In this document: positions 37,297 to 50,637 of the stretch, piece after piece
How positions within the stretch are numbered: the first letter of the stretch is position 1
Layout of the letters: every line of letters starts with the position of its first letter
Source of the DNA: Trema orientale
Lineage: Eukaryota; Streptophyta; Magnoliopsida; Rosales; Cannabaceae
Reading direction: 5' to 3'
DNA length: 64,000 nucleotides
Assembly: GCA_002914845.1 (NCBI GenBank)
Contig: JXTC01000457.1
Coordinates: 87,535-151,534 of the forward strand
The notes under the pieces: model-generated
What the model saw: the letters and a program-made list of their open reading frames with translations, nothing else
Told to the model about the DNA's origin: nothing
Database searches by the model: none
Made by a program: the position numbers and the translations under genes

Positions 37297-39195
37297 CTCC
37301 TCCAAGTGGTTGCACGACTTAACTTGCCTCCGGTAAGATTTTCACCACTGTTACCGTTTTTACCAAGTTTATAAAAAGAGATATTTTCGTAATTATTTGG
37401 TTGAGTAATTATTTTACCCGAGGTAAATTTATGCAGTGAAAGAAGGTAAAAAACCACGAATGATTACGGTAGGTAGAAGTAAAAATGGTATCCGAAAGTA
37501 CAGTAAATTTTAATTAGAAAAAGAGGATATTCTTCTAAATATTTACAAAAAGTGGTAGTATTGTAATTTTTTGATTTTTGAGCTTAATTAATGCTTGGGA
37601 CCTCGAAACTGAGTTCTGACTTCGAATTTGGACTCAGTGACGTCGAGAGATGAATTTTGGTATAAAATACCACTATGTTTCAAAGTGGAACGAAAATTAG
37701 AACTTCATGGATGAAAACCCGTTATTAAAAAAAAAGTTTATATTTTATATATAATACAATGATAAAGAAAAGATAAAAGAGCCCTTACCTATTAGATATT
37801 ATTTGGGGTTATATTTGTAATTCAATATGTGGTCCCTTTAAGAAACCCTAAGGGTTTAATTTTACTATCAGTTTCTAAGCGTACATTCAGTAGAGGGGAA
37901 AAAAAATAAAGAGAGAGAAAGAAAGAGAAACGACTCTACACTATTTAGAAGAAGAAGAAGAAGAAGATGATGATGATAATTATTTTCAGGAATTATTAAG
38001 ACTCACTCTTAAGGTAAGTATGTCTAATCTATTAAGGTTAATTACATGCATTAACTAGATTTTGGGGATTTGATTTGCATATCTAAGATTAGGGTTTTAG
38101 TTTTCTCATTAAGATTATATAAAGTTTTGAGAATTAAATAAATAGGAATGAACTTTTTAGATTTTAGAATTCAAACAAGACCAAAATTACATGATTTGAT
38201 TGTGTGGATTAAAAGTTACAAATTTTTAAGTTTGGGTAGGATAGAAAAAGCAGCAGAGGATTGCGACATGCTTTTCAGTGTCTTTCAGTTGTTTGATTGT
38301 GCCACATTTGGTATGGTATGAATGAGCTTTCTAACGGTATATAATTCATCAAAATTGGACTTATAACCAGAGATTTATAACCTTTTGAAGTGAGGACTAC
38401 GAATCTGGAAAAAATCTGAAATTTTAAACACTGTCAGCAAAATGTAGCAGCAGCTTGTCCGGCTGTTTTGGGGCCTACTTATAGACCCCACAGCTACATT
38501 CTTGGCACGTTTAGGACCCCCACCATTGGTAGAACTTGTCCCCAAATTTTGGTCATTTTTCGAGATAAGACAAAATAGTTGTAAATCATGAGAAATTAAC
38601 ATTATTAGGGGAACTATAGAGTTGATCATAGTAGATGCATGGACAGCAAGTAGTCATTATTGTTGGTGTAATTAGAGTATAATTTTACTATTGTGGTTCT
38701 TATGAATGGTTATATGATAATAGGAGCTTCAAAGAATATGTTGATTATTTGAGTTGATTAGGCAAAGCGAACAATGTAAGTAATCTTTGGTCTTTTCTAG
38801 TAACTTTTTTTGCAAAAACTAAATATTTTGTTGTTTCTAATAAACTTATATTTATAGAGTATTTTATTAAAAATATGATTTCAAGTGAAAATATACTTTT
38901 TGCAAATAAGTTATTTATTAAAAGAAAATTATTTTATTGAAACAATCGCTTTGTTTAAAAAGTATTTTGATTCTATCTAATAATTATTTTGCACAAAACT
39001 ATGGATCAAGTATATGACATTGTTATTAAACATTGTTACATAAAAACTATTTAAAAATAATTACAATGATATAACAAGAAAAGATAAATTATTTTTGAAC
39101 TATTATTGTATATGAATATGTTTTGAAACTCTCTTTTGTGACTATGCAATGTAGACCCATTCCACAAGGGTTATATGTGGACAGTACGTACTGAA

Positions 39196-39331
39196 TGTGG
39201 ATCTAGCTACAGGAGTTAAATGTAGTAAATGTGGACCTAGCTACAGGAGTCAAATGTAGTAAATATGGATCTGGCTACAAGGGTCAAGTGTAGTAAATGT
39301 GGACCTAGTCACAGAGGTTAAGTGTGGCCAC
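39196..39331 (+). repeat. 34-bp tandem repeats in the 5' LTR of element C
   Basis: About four copies of a 34-bp unit starting TGTGGACCTAGCTACAGGAG. The matching block in the 3' LTR starts at 44462. Confidence 0.85.
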
Positions 39332-39960
39332 CATAGTCGCCAAAAACTGTTGAGAAGTGATTTGAAAGTGTTACTGATTATCGAATGAGAATGAAACGAC
39401 AGATTTTGAAAACCTACTTCATATTTTTGTTAAAGTGACTTTCCAAACAATCTCATTTGATTATCTTGAAAAATATTTTATTTTGAAATTGATTTTATTT
39501 TAAAATATGTCATTTAACCTTTTCAAAAGATATATACAAGATCCAGCTAGTTAAGGTTATTGGTTACTTACTAAACTATTGAGCTCACCTTTTTATTTTT
39601 CCCTCTCAGATAGTAAAGATCGTCAGTTAAGAGGTTCACTAAGGGAGAACTTATTTAGGTAATTGGGATGCATTTGAGTTCATGAATGAAAGATAGAAAG
39701 TCATTCATTTTTATTGGGAAAATATGAAGACTGGAAAGGTCAAGTAGCATAAATTTGTTATATTATAATATGTATTTTGTATAGTTGATTTTTAATATTT
39801 GGAGACTTAATAGAATTATTGGGTTGTACATAATTTAGTGATATTTCTTGGAGTTTAATTATTCTTTATTTTCATAAATTATAGATAGATGCCTTGCATA
39901 TTTATAAGGCTTTGCCTTATAGGCATACAGCGCACGTCCTCATGTGTGGGGCGTGACAAG

Positions 39961-39972
39961 TGGTATCAAAGC
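39961..39972 (+). other. tRNA-Met primer-binding site of element C
   Basis: TGGTATCAAAGC, two bases after the LTR end, differs from the usual TGGTATCAGAGC at one position. Confidence 0.85.
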
Positions 39973-42900
39973 GTAGGATAAGTTTGACAATTTAGATCAT
40001 AATAAGTCAATCTTATGAGGTTGAGAATATCAGGTAACTAGGTTAAGATCATTTGAGTTTGACTTAACTTCTATTATGGTTTGGAGATTCATTTGAGTTG
40101 GTGAATTGTTTAAATTTGATAAGTTTATTACTTTGGCATTTCCAACAATAAAAGAAGGTAAAGTCAAAATCCTAAAATTTGGTAATGAACAAAAAACCAA
40201 GTTAACCTTCATAGTTGGTGATCTATACATTACATGGACTTTTGGGATCGTTTAAAGTTGAGTACTCTCATTAGGTTTTGATTATTAAGATCTGTTAGTT
40301 GAACATTGAGGTTTCTAGTATCTAGTGCTTTGGTTATGAGTTTCTTTTTATATTTGATTATTAGACCTACCTAGAATATTAGAAATTTCTTCTCTTATAA
40401 CTATCGATATTAGATGATTATAGAATTAGTGAGTATTTACTTTAGTGTTGATATTGAAAATTGTATAAGTCTACTTGTTATCTTCATCTTCTATCTCTTA
40501 AGTTGTTTCTCAATATTTTTGTCCTCATTTGAAAAGAACCTAACTTAATTCTTAGAAAAGTGAAATTTATTGGTTCCAGAAAAATTGTATTGCGTTTTTA
40601 AAGAGTTGTAAATATCATAATGTTGATATAGGGGATTCATAGAATAGATATTATCTTGTTATATATCAATATGAGGAGGATAAGTTTGTTTGAAATATTA
40701 ACTGATTAATTAAAGTGTGGATTGAATTCTAGTTTGAATCATTTCATAAAGTAGAATTATTTGTGTGATGAAGATATACAAGGAATTATAGAGCGGATTA
40801 AGTTTATTGAATAACTGTCTTTCTAGATGATAAATGATAAAGAGATAATATTAAAAAATTTCAATTTATGTGCTTATACTAAGTAATAAGAGTACATGTT
40901 ACTATTATTGAACGATTGAGTATAAATAGATGATTTTCAGTAAATGCCTCACCTATGAGTATTTCTATAAATATTGGTGATGATATGGTTGAAATCATTA
41001 AGAACTTATAGTTGGAAAAATTTAGAGAATGATATTTTAGGGAAAAAAAATATGATGGACTAATTTGAAGAACGATATTACTTGAAAAAAAAAATTATGG
41101 AGCTTTAATGACTTATACAATTGGATAATTTTGAGATGATGTTACTCTAATAGTATTTGTTTTGAAAGCTAAGAAAAAGTCGAAATATGGTAAATGGACA
41201 GTTTGGTTATTGTTATGGATAGTAGGTAGTAGAGTTGAAATTAAAATATATATATATATATATATATGGTTGTTGTAAATGAGTTCACAAATTTATTCTA
41301 TGGTATTACCGTATAGAAGGAAGTGAGTGTTTGGTGTTACTCTTATTTAGAAATTTATATTGGATTAGACAAATAAATTAAAGAGTACTTATTTGATGAG
41401 CAACTAGAAGAATTATAAGATAAAATTTTTCAGAAACTTAGTGTTTTACTGTTAGCAATTCGACTATTATCGGTAATGGAAAAGAAATGAAAATTTATAA
41501 AACAAAATGTCAAAACAGTTATGTAGTGAAATATATAAGTCGATCAGTTATGTAGTGGAATATATAAGTCGACCAATATTTCTAAGATTGATAAGTTATT
41601 TGATTTTTATGAAGTATATGGTTTATGGAGAAATATTCACATTTGTGGTTCTAGTGACCTCCCTTACTTGTAAAAGATATTTTTGAGAAATTCATAATAT
41701 GAGACATTAGAAATCCTAGAGGTACTAAGATAGAGGCCTAAGAAATTTTTTGAGGACTAGTATATAAAAGAAATTACTTAGCATATTTCTTAGTATTTAG
41801 TCTATAGAAAAGTGAATGAGAACCATATAGACGAAAGTTGAAAACTTTTGATATACTATATAGGAAAGATAATACGGTAATAGAGTTTTATAACGAAATT
41901 ATTAATGATTACTAGAAATTGTAGAGTATGAGTTATATTGTGTATTATTTGACTAAGTCTACTCATCTTCATACTTTTAGACTTGGCTTTTGTCCTCAAC
42001 CAATTAGGTGCTAATATTTATGATTTTTATTAAGTGAACATTGAGATTTAGAATTTGGTGTAATATAGCTATGAGTATTTCGTTCGATCTAAGTTTTGGT
42101 GAGTGGATTTAGTTTTGACACTTTGGCCTATTGAAGATCAAAGTTAGAGGAAGTGAGGTTAAAAAAAAAAAGATTCTTATGGTTGTTTATGATAGAGATA
42201 TTATATTTTATCTAAGCTTTATAAGACCTTACACATGATTTTTAAAATTGAATTAGATTTACTGGAGCTTTACAATATCGATCTAAATTAAATGAATTGT
42301 CAAAAAGAAAAATATATATGCATATATAGACCATTGAGGATATTTTGAAATAATGTTTCAAAGGTTTTTAAAAGAAGATATTACTCATTGTAATGCTTAT
42401 ATATAGTTATTGTTTCCAATCTAGTATTAAATAGCTCCATATAAAGTATCAATAAAGATATAAAAAAGTGTTTTCGGGATTTTCAGAGATGCGATTGAAG
42501 GAGCTACTAAACATTTAACAAAATTTAGTGATTAAGAATTTCTAGTTTTGTTGATAAGAAAAAAAAAAAAGAGGAAAAAAAATTTGAGTCATTATATTAT
42601 TCTCTACGTGAGTTGAAGTGTAATTGAATAGTGAAGGTATTCCAAAATATATATTCTAGATATGATTGATAAGCACTGACAATTTAAAGAGGATTTTTAT
42701 TATCAATGTACTAATTGATTTTGATGAAACAAAGTTGCACTTTTTTAGTGTATGGATTAAAGAGTTTGACGTTCTAAATACTTAATATTAGAATAAGTTT
42801 ACATTCTCAAGTTCATATTGTATTAATGGAAAGTTTATTTCAGTTTTATAATTGATGATCACACCTTTTGCTCAGAGTTTGAGGCATACCAACAAAAAAG

Positions 42901-42981
42901 CGATTGTATTAAAGTTTGTTTATTACATAATTTATGATTCTAAGTTTAGAGGACTAAACTTATTTTTAGAGGGCGAGAATG
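39973..42981 (+). other. Interior of element C, no genes seen
   Basis: About 3 kb of AT-rich sequence with stops in all frames. A (TA)n run is at about 41248-41266. I could not find DTG, FIDD/YVDD, HHCC or DDE motifs. Confidence 0.6.
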
Positions 42982-44461
42982 TGACAACTCGTTATTAAAA
43001 AAAAAGGTTTATATTTTATATATAATACAAGGATAAAGGAAAAGACAAAAAAGCCCTTACCTATTAGATATTATTTGTGGTTATATTAATAATTTAATAT
43101 GCGGTCCCTTTAAGAATTCCTAAGGGTTTAATTTCACTATCAATTTCTAAGCGTACATTCAGTAGAGAGGAAAAAAAACAAAGAGAGAGAGAAAGAGAGA
43201 GAAACGGCTCTACACTGTTTAGAAGAAGAAGATGATGATAATGATTATTTTCAGGAATTATTGAGACTCACTCTTAAGGTAAGTATCTCTAATCTATTAA
43301 GGTTAATTACATGCATTAACTAGATTTTGAGGATTTGATTTGCATATCTATGATTAGGGTTTTAGTTTTCTCATTAAGATTGTATAAAGTTCTGAGAATT
43401 AAATAAATGAGAATGAACTCTCTAGATTTTAGAATTCAAATAAGACCAAAATTACATGATTTGATTGTATAGATTAAAATTTACAATTTTTTAAGTTTGG
43501 GTGGGATAGAAAATGTAGCAGAGGGTTGGGATCTACTTTTTAGTGTCTTTCAGTTGTCTGATTGTGCCATATTTGGTATGGTGTAAATAAGCTTTCTAAT
43601 AAAATATAATTCGTCAAAAACGGACTTATAACCAGAGATTTATAGCCTTTTGAAATGAGCATTACAAATCTGGAAAAAATCTGAAATTTTAAACACTGTC
43701 AGGAAAACATAGCAACAACTTGTCTAGCTATTTTGGGGCCTACCTATAGACCCTACAGCCACATTCTTAGCACTTTTAGGACCCCCACTATTGTTAGAAC
43801 TTGTCCCCTAATTTTGGTGATTTTTCGAGATAAGTCAAAATAGTTATAAATCACGATAAATTAACATTATTGGGGGAACTATAGAGTTGATCATAGTAGA
43901 TGCATGGATAGTAATTAGTCATTATTGTTGGTGTAATTAGAGTATGATTTTACTATTGTGATTCTTTTGTATGGTTTATATGATAACAGGTGCTTCAAAG
44001 AATTTGTTGATTATTTGAGTTGACTTGGCAAAGCGAACGATGTAAGTAATCTTTGGTCTTTTCTAGTAACTTTCTTTACAAAAACTAAATATTTTATTGT
44101 TTCTAATAAACTTATGTTTATAGAGTATTTTATTAAAAATATAATTTCAAGTGAAAATATACCATTTGCAAATAAGTTATTTATTGAAAAAAAATTATTT
44201 TATTGAAACAATCACTTTATTTAAAAAAGATTTTGATTCTATCTGATAATTATTTTGTACAAAACTATGGATCAAGTATATGATATTGTTATTGAACATT
44301 GTTGCGTGAAAACTGTTTAGAAATAATTACAATGATATAATGAGAAAAGTGAAATTATTTTTGAACTATTATTGTATATGAATGTGTTTTGAAACTCTCT
44401 TCAGTGACTAGGCAATGTGGACCTATTCTACAAGAGTTATATGTGGACAGTACGAACTGAA

Positions 44462-44597
44462 TGTGGACCTAGCTACATAGGTTAAATGTAGTAAATGTGG
44501 ACCTAGCTACAGGAGTCAAATATAGTGATTGTGGACCTAGTTACAAGGATTAAGTAGAGTAAATGTGGACCTAGTCACAGGGGTTAAGTATGGCCAT
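44462..44597 (+). repeat. 34-bp tandem repeats in the 3' LTR of element C
   Basis: Same 34-bp unit as at 39196, about four diverged copies, showing the array predates insertion of this element. Confidence 0.85.
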
Positions 44598-46537
44598 AGT
44601 CACAAAAAACTGCTGAGAAGTGATTTGAAAATGTTATTGATTATCGAATGAGAATAAAACGATAGATTTTGAAAACCTACTTCATGTTTTTGTTAAAGTG
44701 ACTTTCCAAATAATCTCATTTGATTATCTTGAAAATTATTATATTTTGAAATTAATTTTGTTTTAAAATATGTCTATTAACTTTTTCAAAGGATATATAC
44801 TTAATTTAGCTAGTTAAGGTTACTATTTACTTACTGAGCTGTCAAGCTCACCTTTTTATTTTTCTCTCCCAGGTATTAAAAATCGTCAGTTAAGAAGTTC
44901 ACTAAGGGAGAACTTATCTAGGTAATTGGGATACATTTGAATTCATAAATAAAAGATAGAAAGTCATTCATTTTTATTGGAAAAACGCGAAGACTAGAAA
45001 GGTCAATTAGCATAAATTTGTTATATTACAGTGTGTATTTTATATAGTTAATTTTTAATATTTGAAGACTTAATAGAATTATTAGGTTGTACATGATTTA
45101 GTGGTATTTATTAGAGTTTAATTATTTTTTGTTTTTGTAAATTATAGATAGATGTCTTGCATATTTATAAGGCTTTGCCTTATAGGTATGCTGCGCACGT
45201 ACTCGGTGTAGGGCATGGCATCGTGACTCGAAAGTTGTATCGTTTTGTGTGTCACAGGCCGGTCCCGCACTGGAGCCCACGTTTGGCGAAAGTTATATCT
45301 AACCTAATATTTTTTGGTGCTCTGAATTTAGTGGTGACCTCCATTTCTCCATTTGAGACTCTGGTGAAAATGTCACTTTTTCAAGTAGACTTACCGGGAT
45401 CCAGAAACTGCCATTTTTGAACACCTGAGTGACCAACGGAAGATTCTACGAGCGTCATTAGCCTAGTATTACTACCATATCGAGGTAGAGGTTCGATTAC
45501 CTGATTTTGTATCTGCTTTGAATTTTAATTGTATTAAAATTTATTTGTAAAAAATTGTAATTTTACGATAGTTTAATTAATTGTTAAAGATTGTTGGATT
45601 ACTGGGATTGGACTGTGTGGATTGTTATACATATTTTCATATTGTAATTATGGGGTAAAACAACAGTGTGCTGCCCATGTTACAGTAAATCCCAGAATAA
45701 TGACAAGTTGGATTTTTAAAGCATGATTTGATTATTAGATGCATGGTTGTTGTGAACAGTTACATGTTGTACATACCATAGAATCACACACACTTGAGTT
45801 CCATTATTAAATCTCAGTATTTTAGATCGCTTGCGAGTTGTTGCAGTGCTAGGTGGGAGACCTAGGCCCTTACATAAGTTTTTGCTAATACGTCTACGGA
45901 CAGTATTAGGGTACTGGGTACCTCTGCTACAGAGGTATTACATGGCTGTAATGGGAGGATGAGAGCTTACTTACTTTTTGATATATGATATGTACAATGA
46001 CATAGATTTAGTTTTAATTTTGAATATGTGATTATTCTGGATACCAATGAATTATAAATTTGATTTATAAATGAATTTAAAGGTACTAACTGTATAGGTT
46101 TGAAAAATTGCATCCATCCAAAAAAAAATGGAATTCCTACTAAGCATGTGAATGCTCACCCCTTACTTTTCTCCTCTCAGATAGTACTCAGTATGATTTT
46201 AGAGACTCGAGAACAAAATAATGAAGAGCTAGTTACCTTACTGGGAATTGGTAACTATGTAAAATAATTCTGTTATTTGTCTTTGCTTATATTAAACACT
46301 TAAAAGCTCGTTTCACGAACTCGGTCTGTATAATTATTGTGCTAGATTATGAGACTGCTGATGATGATACTTGGTTTATTTTAATAATGAATTTCATTAG
46401 CAATCTATGTCTAATGGTGATCATAAAACTGTGGCTTCAAAAATTATTTTTATAATTTTTTTAGAAACAACTTTTGAATTTTCATTTGTGAAATTCTCTT
46501 TCTGCCACTGGCCCAGGATTTGGGTCATGATAAGAGG

Positions 46538-46930
46538 AATCAAACTCAAGCGTCAACTTAAAAAACCAACAAAGGAGGACGAAATGGAAGATTCAGTATA
46601 AGAAGCAAGTACGAAATTTAGAAGAAAGACATAATTCTCATTTCTTGAATTACATAAGCTGTACAATAAGATTTATATAATTTGTACAAGAGACCAACTG
46701 GAAATTTAAAAAGTACTAACAGTCATTTGTATTGAATGACTTTCCTTTGAAAAAAATGTAATGAATATTATTAATTGTAACTAACGATTATATGAGATTT
46801 ATTGGGCTTGATTCTTGATTGTGAAATCCCATTAGTTATGACCACACAATCAGTAAGAGTATTTATTAGAGATTCCTGCATATTGGAATTGATTGTAGTG
46901 GACCTTAGAAGAAGATATTTCCAGCTCTTT
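46538..46930 (-). repeat. Right flank of element A, possibly part of the minus-strand copia LTR
   Basis: No gene. It lies just 3' of the minus-strand copia RNase H, where that element's 3' LTR should be, but I could not match it to a partner LTR. Confidence 0.3.
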
Positions 46931-47499
46931 TTCTCTTTTCACCCTTTTTCAAGATGGAAGTAATTAATGATGAAATGTACTCCTAGCTGGCCTATAAAGA
47001 ATCGGAATGGAAGTTTTGATTGTAGCTTGGTGTTGGTATCTATGATCTGGAGCAAAGATGGAATATATCTAGTGATAAGGTCTCTGACGGCAACCTTCTG
47101 TCCGACAAAAATGAAAGTCAATCTCAATGTGCTTTGTGAGATCATGAAATATTGGATTTATTGTCATGTACTGGGCACTCTTATCGTCACATAAGAATAG
47201 GTTAGCTAGACTAGTTTATTAACAGTGGTGGGTGCCATGAATTCTTATTCGACTTCAGAGTTTGACTTTGCTACAGCTGGTTTCCTTTTGAATGAGAACG
47301 AAATACAGTTAGTTCCAAGGTATATGCAATTATGAGTGCCTGGGCGCTCGGCCCGATCTGCATCAGACAATATCTATAGAGTTGTAATGGACTTAAGCAA
47401 GAAACTCGATACCATAGTGAATTATGCCTTTGAAGTATTTGTGAATTCTCTTTACTGCCTTCATGTCACTTTCTGTTGGGTTTTGTAGACTTTGACATA
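46931..47499 (-). pseudogene. Ty1/copia RT end and RNase H relic
   Basis: On the minus strand, from high to low coordinate, fragments read CQSLQNPTESDMKAVKRIHK, the end of copia RT (normally with RYLKG just after). RNase H follows as DADRAERPGTHN, SFSFKRKPAVAKSNSEVE and [18 protein letters not shown], then RYIPSLLQIIDT. That is the full copia order to the pol C terminus. Stops (after SEVE, for example) and frameshifts make it dead. Its upstream part continues at 50340 beyond the CACTA element. Confidence 0.85.
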
Positions 47500-50336
47500 T
47501 ACTACAACAAAAAAAGCCTTATAAAGTGCCTTGAAAGGCCTTTTACGGCACCCTAAAAGTGCCTTGGTTTCGGGTGCCATAATAGACCCTGGCTACCAAG
47601 GCGCTTATAAGGCACCGCACCGTAGTAAGTCTTCCACGGTGCCTTATAAGCGCCTTGGTATGTCCTGGATACCAAGGCACTTAGGTCTATCACGGCACCT
47701 TATAAGCGCCTTGGTATCTCCTGGATACCAAGGTACTTTTTGAGCGCCTTAGTAGACCTACTAAGGTGCTTTCTGAGAACCGTAATACATATTTTCGGGG
47801 AGTATTTTTAATATATTTGTCTATACCCCCTGAAATTTTATAAATAAAATCTAAATCTATTATATATACTAAATATTTCAAATAAAACGGAGTATAAATA
47901 TAAATTTACATACTAACATTAAATAAAAATTACAAACTTAACAATATAATATAATCTATAATATAAAAATAAGTAGATAATGAGTAAATTAATATAGTTG
48001 AACTACTTAATATAATAACTTGATCATGATCATATCCATATAGTCTATAAACTAAGTACATACATTAGTTTTCTAAGCCAAACTAATATGATCATCAAAA
48101 ACTACATAGTTTAAATGAACAAAGTCTAGGAACCTTAAATGAGAAATTGTATTAGTTCTTCGATCCACTCTTCAAGAAGTCCATTGACATCACCTTTTGT
48201 GTAGAAATTTTATACATTAAACTACAAATTCAAACATCCTATTTATTAGAAAGTGATCAATCAAACTCTAAATTAGAAGAGAACTAATAAAATATACAAG
48301 TTACATACCATTGTCTTACTCAATGATTTCTCTTATAATTTGATATTGGCTTACTCAATGATTTCTCTTATAAATTTACATATGTAGAATCCGCATTCAA
48401 CACTAGCCAGTTGTCTTAGGCACTACACATAAGATTCGAAAAAATAAGTAGTTTTAATTAATCTTCTACCTAATAAGTGTTATTTATTTGTGTTTAGTAC
48501 CTTTATTGGTTTATAAACCAGACTATTTGGTCTTCCTTTCTTCTCTTTTTCTACATTATATATGTTGAATGCACTTTGAATTGGAAATAAATTACAAAAA
48601 ATAAAAGATTAACAACCATAATTAAAATACCTTAAAAAGCTTAACTATAACAAAATAACTCTTAGAGAACTTACTTGATCATTGTTAAACTAATTTTCTC
48701 ACAGAGAGGTAAGTCTAGAGGATCTAGAAACCATACATAATTTTTGAGAAGATAAATCACAAGCAACAACTAATGTTCTGTACTCATAAAATTAATGATA
48801 AAGATTATCCATATATAATTTATTCGCCAGCATTCATTTCTTATCCATTCCAAGCACATTTTGGGGGGGAAAAAAAACTTAAACAAATTTTTGTTTGTAA
48901 AGAAGACCTTGTATTGAACAACTAACATAACAAAGTAGATTATACTTATTTTTAACATAGCCTCCTTTATTTCAAACAAGTAGCCAATCATATAAACATA
49001 TATCAACACAAATAATGAACTCAAAGATTCACACACAATTATAATATTATCATTATATCACCACAATATATGATTTCTCATAACATATCTCCTCTAAATT
49101 AGACTTTTCCAAATGAAAATATAAAACCATTGAAAATGGTGACATAATTTAGGCCAAGAAACAATTGAGGCAACATACCTCAAATTGTTAATATATAAGT
49201 AATCTCTGTACTCCGAACTTCTACTAAAACCTATATATAAAAAAAGATAAAAACAATTCAATGTCTAAATTTCACACCACTTAAAAATTAAAAATTCAAA
49301 AACTTGAAATAAATACAAATGCAAAATACGATTTTTAACCAATAATAAATTAAATTAAAACCTACATTAACCATGTATATAAAAAAATTAAAAATAAAAA
49401 ATAATTACAAACTAGATCTCAAGTTAATTTAGTCTCTAACTACCTAAAACATAAAATTATTAGTAAAAACTGAGACAACATACCTTCAATTCAAAAATTT
49501 TGTAACTAAATGAACTTCATACTTCACCTAAAGCATTTTTAAAAAATAGATATATTAACATCTACATTCTATAAGACAACAAACTAAAATAACATAAATT
49601 CGGATTAATTCAAAAATAGAAAAACATAGCCAAAAATGAAATTTCTAGTAAATAAACAACCAAAGTAGCACTTACAAGAGTAGAGATTGCAATTTGACCA
49701 AGAGTAGAGATTGCAATGCATGACCAAGAAATTTCAATTTGACAATTTCGAATTCTAAATAAACATACACTCAAACATAACCTAAAACATGAAATTTATA
49801 CAAATTAATAAGTCAAAACTATAGTTAAAATAACAGATAAAAATTTTAAGCGACAAAAATGAGTTGGATTACCTTTTTTCCCGAAAAATAATAGTATATG
49901 GAAGGTTAAGATTCTAAATCAACACATAGCCTAAAATATGAAATTTTCACAGATTAATAGGTTAAAATCATAGTTAAAACAATAGGTAATCTTAATTTAG
50001 TGATAAAAATAAGTTTAAAAGATTGAAAATACCTCTTTGGCCAGAAAATATGGTGTATTAGAGTATGGAGGCACGGCTGGGCTTAGAGAGAAGATTAATT
50101 GAGCAAAAGAGAGCAAAATGCTCTCTAGGGTTCGCGATTTGGGGCCCTTATACAGGGCCCTTATCGCGGCGCCTATAAAGCACCGACGCCGTGAAAGATA
50201 TTCACCTACTAAGACTCTTTTTAGGTGCTGTGGTAGATGAATGTCTTTTACGGTACCTTATAGGCGCCGTGGTTACTTATGCCTTTACCACGGCGCGTCC
50301 GTACACACGCCGTGGTAAAGGCTTTTTTTAGTAGTG
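47500..50336. mobile_element. Non-autonomous CACTA (En/Spm) element
   Basis: The right end, read inward, is CACTACTAAAAAAAGCC. The left end is TACTACAACAAAAAAAGCC (first C changed to T). Exact 3-bp ATA copies flank it (47497-47499 and 50337-50339), as CACTA elements make. Both ends carry GC-rich subterminal repeats such as CACGGTGCCTTATAAGCGCC and CCTTGGTATC/GATACCAAGG (left) and GGCGCCGTGGTTA/CCGTGGTAAAGGC (right). The 2.2-kb AT-rich interior has no transposase motif. It sits inside a copia RT frame. Confidence 0.9.
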
Positions 50337-50339
50337 ATA

Positions 50340-50500
50340 CTTGGTTGACTGCGTGAATGATGTCAGGTCGACTATAGGTTAAGTGTTGAAGGAAGGCTCC
50401 GGTATTCTTTTGCTTCGATCTGGTTGGAGTCTTGTGATTTTTGTTGAGGTTTTAGCATTATTGGAGTATTGAAGTGGGAATTTTCTTGCAATTTGGCTCA
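50340..50500 (-). pseudogene. Ty1/copia RT relic, upstream half
   Basis: On the minus strand the frame reads EAKEYRSL and, after a frameshift, AFLQHLTYSRPDIIHAVNQ. This is the copia RT segment normally written LQYLT-x-TRPDI-x-x-AVNQ. It joins directly to the 47499 fragment once the CACTA element and its ATA duplication are disregarded. Confidence 0.85.
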
Positions 50501-50565
50501 ATTGAGAAGATTATAGGTATTCTTGCTTTATGAAAAGTTAACGGTTTCTTGGAAGTATCATACTT

Positions 50566-50622
50566 GGAAGGACATCTTCCTTAAAGCGGTGGTCTTCTAA
50601 CAAAAAAAAAAAAAAAAAAAAA
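50566..50622. repeat. SINE-like fragment ending in poly(A)
   Basis: GGAAGGACATCTTCCTTAAA then GCGGTGG matches the segment repeated in the 20873-22074 array. It ends in about 22 A, as expected of a retroposed SINE 3' end. Confidence 0.5.
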
Positions 50623-50637
50623 ACTTTTAGGCTATGA

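Larger units (their letters stand above)
37712..45220 (+). mobile_element. Element C: Ty3/gypsy LTR retrotransposon with no recognisable coding
   Basis: LTRs are 37712-39958 and 42982-45220, about 2.24 kb each, from TGAAAACCCG/TGACAACTCG to GCGTGACA/GCATGGCA. A primer-binding site TGGTATCAAAGC follows the 5' LTR. The 3' end GAGGACTAAACTTATTTTTA then GAGGGCGAGAATG is the chromovirus polypurine region. The 3.0-kb interior is AT-rich and shows no gag or pol motif in any frame, so it is either heavily decayed or a large non-coding derivative. The target duplication is not clean (ATGGA versus TCGTG), consistent with age. It sits inside element A's 3' LTR. Confidence 0.85.
22304..46532 (+). mobile_element. 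Element A: Ty3/gypsy chromovirus-type retrotransposon carrying two nested elements
   Basis: The 5' LTR is 22304-24454 and the internal region 24455-29269. The 3' LTR is split into 29270-29700, 37302-37711 and 45221-46532. The three 3' pieces sum to about 2153 bp against 2151 bp for the 5' LTR. Target duplication is AGAGT/AGAGG. Coding order is gag, protease, RT-RNase H, integrase, then a C-terminal chromodomain-like tail, the order of plant chromoviruses; the tail motif EIPLVKVLW suits the Tekay/Del group. Many stops and frameshifts break every domain. LTR divergence by eye is well over 10%, so this is an old insertion. Confidence 0.9.

Noticed and set aside
39196..39331. CRISPR-like direct repeats
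   Set aside because: The units abut without spacers, lie inside an LTR, and the DNA is plant nuclear.
45157..45420. 87-residue frame across the element C/element A junction
   Set aside because: It spans two LTRs and is not a gene.
47531..47881. Open frames on both strands
   Set aside because: They fall in the subterminal repeats of the CACTA element.
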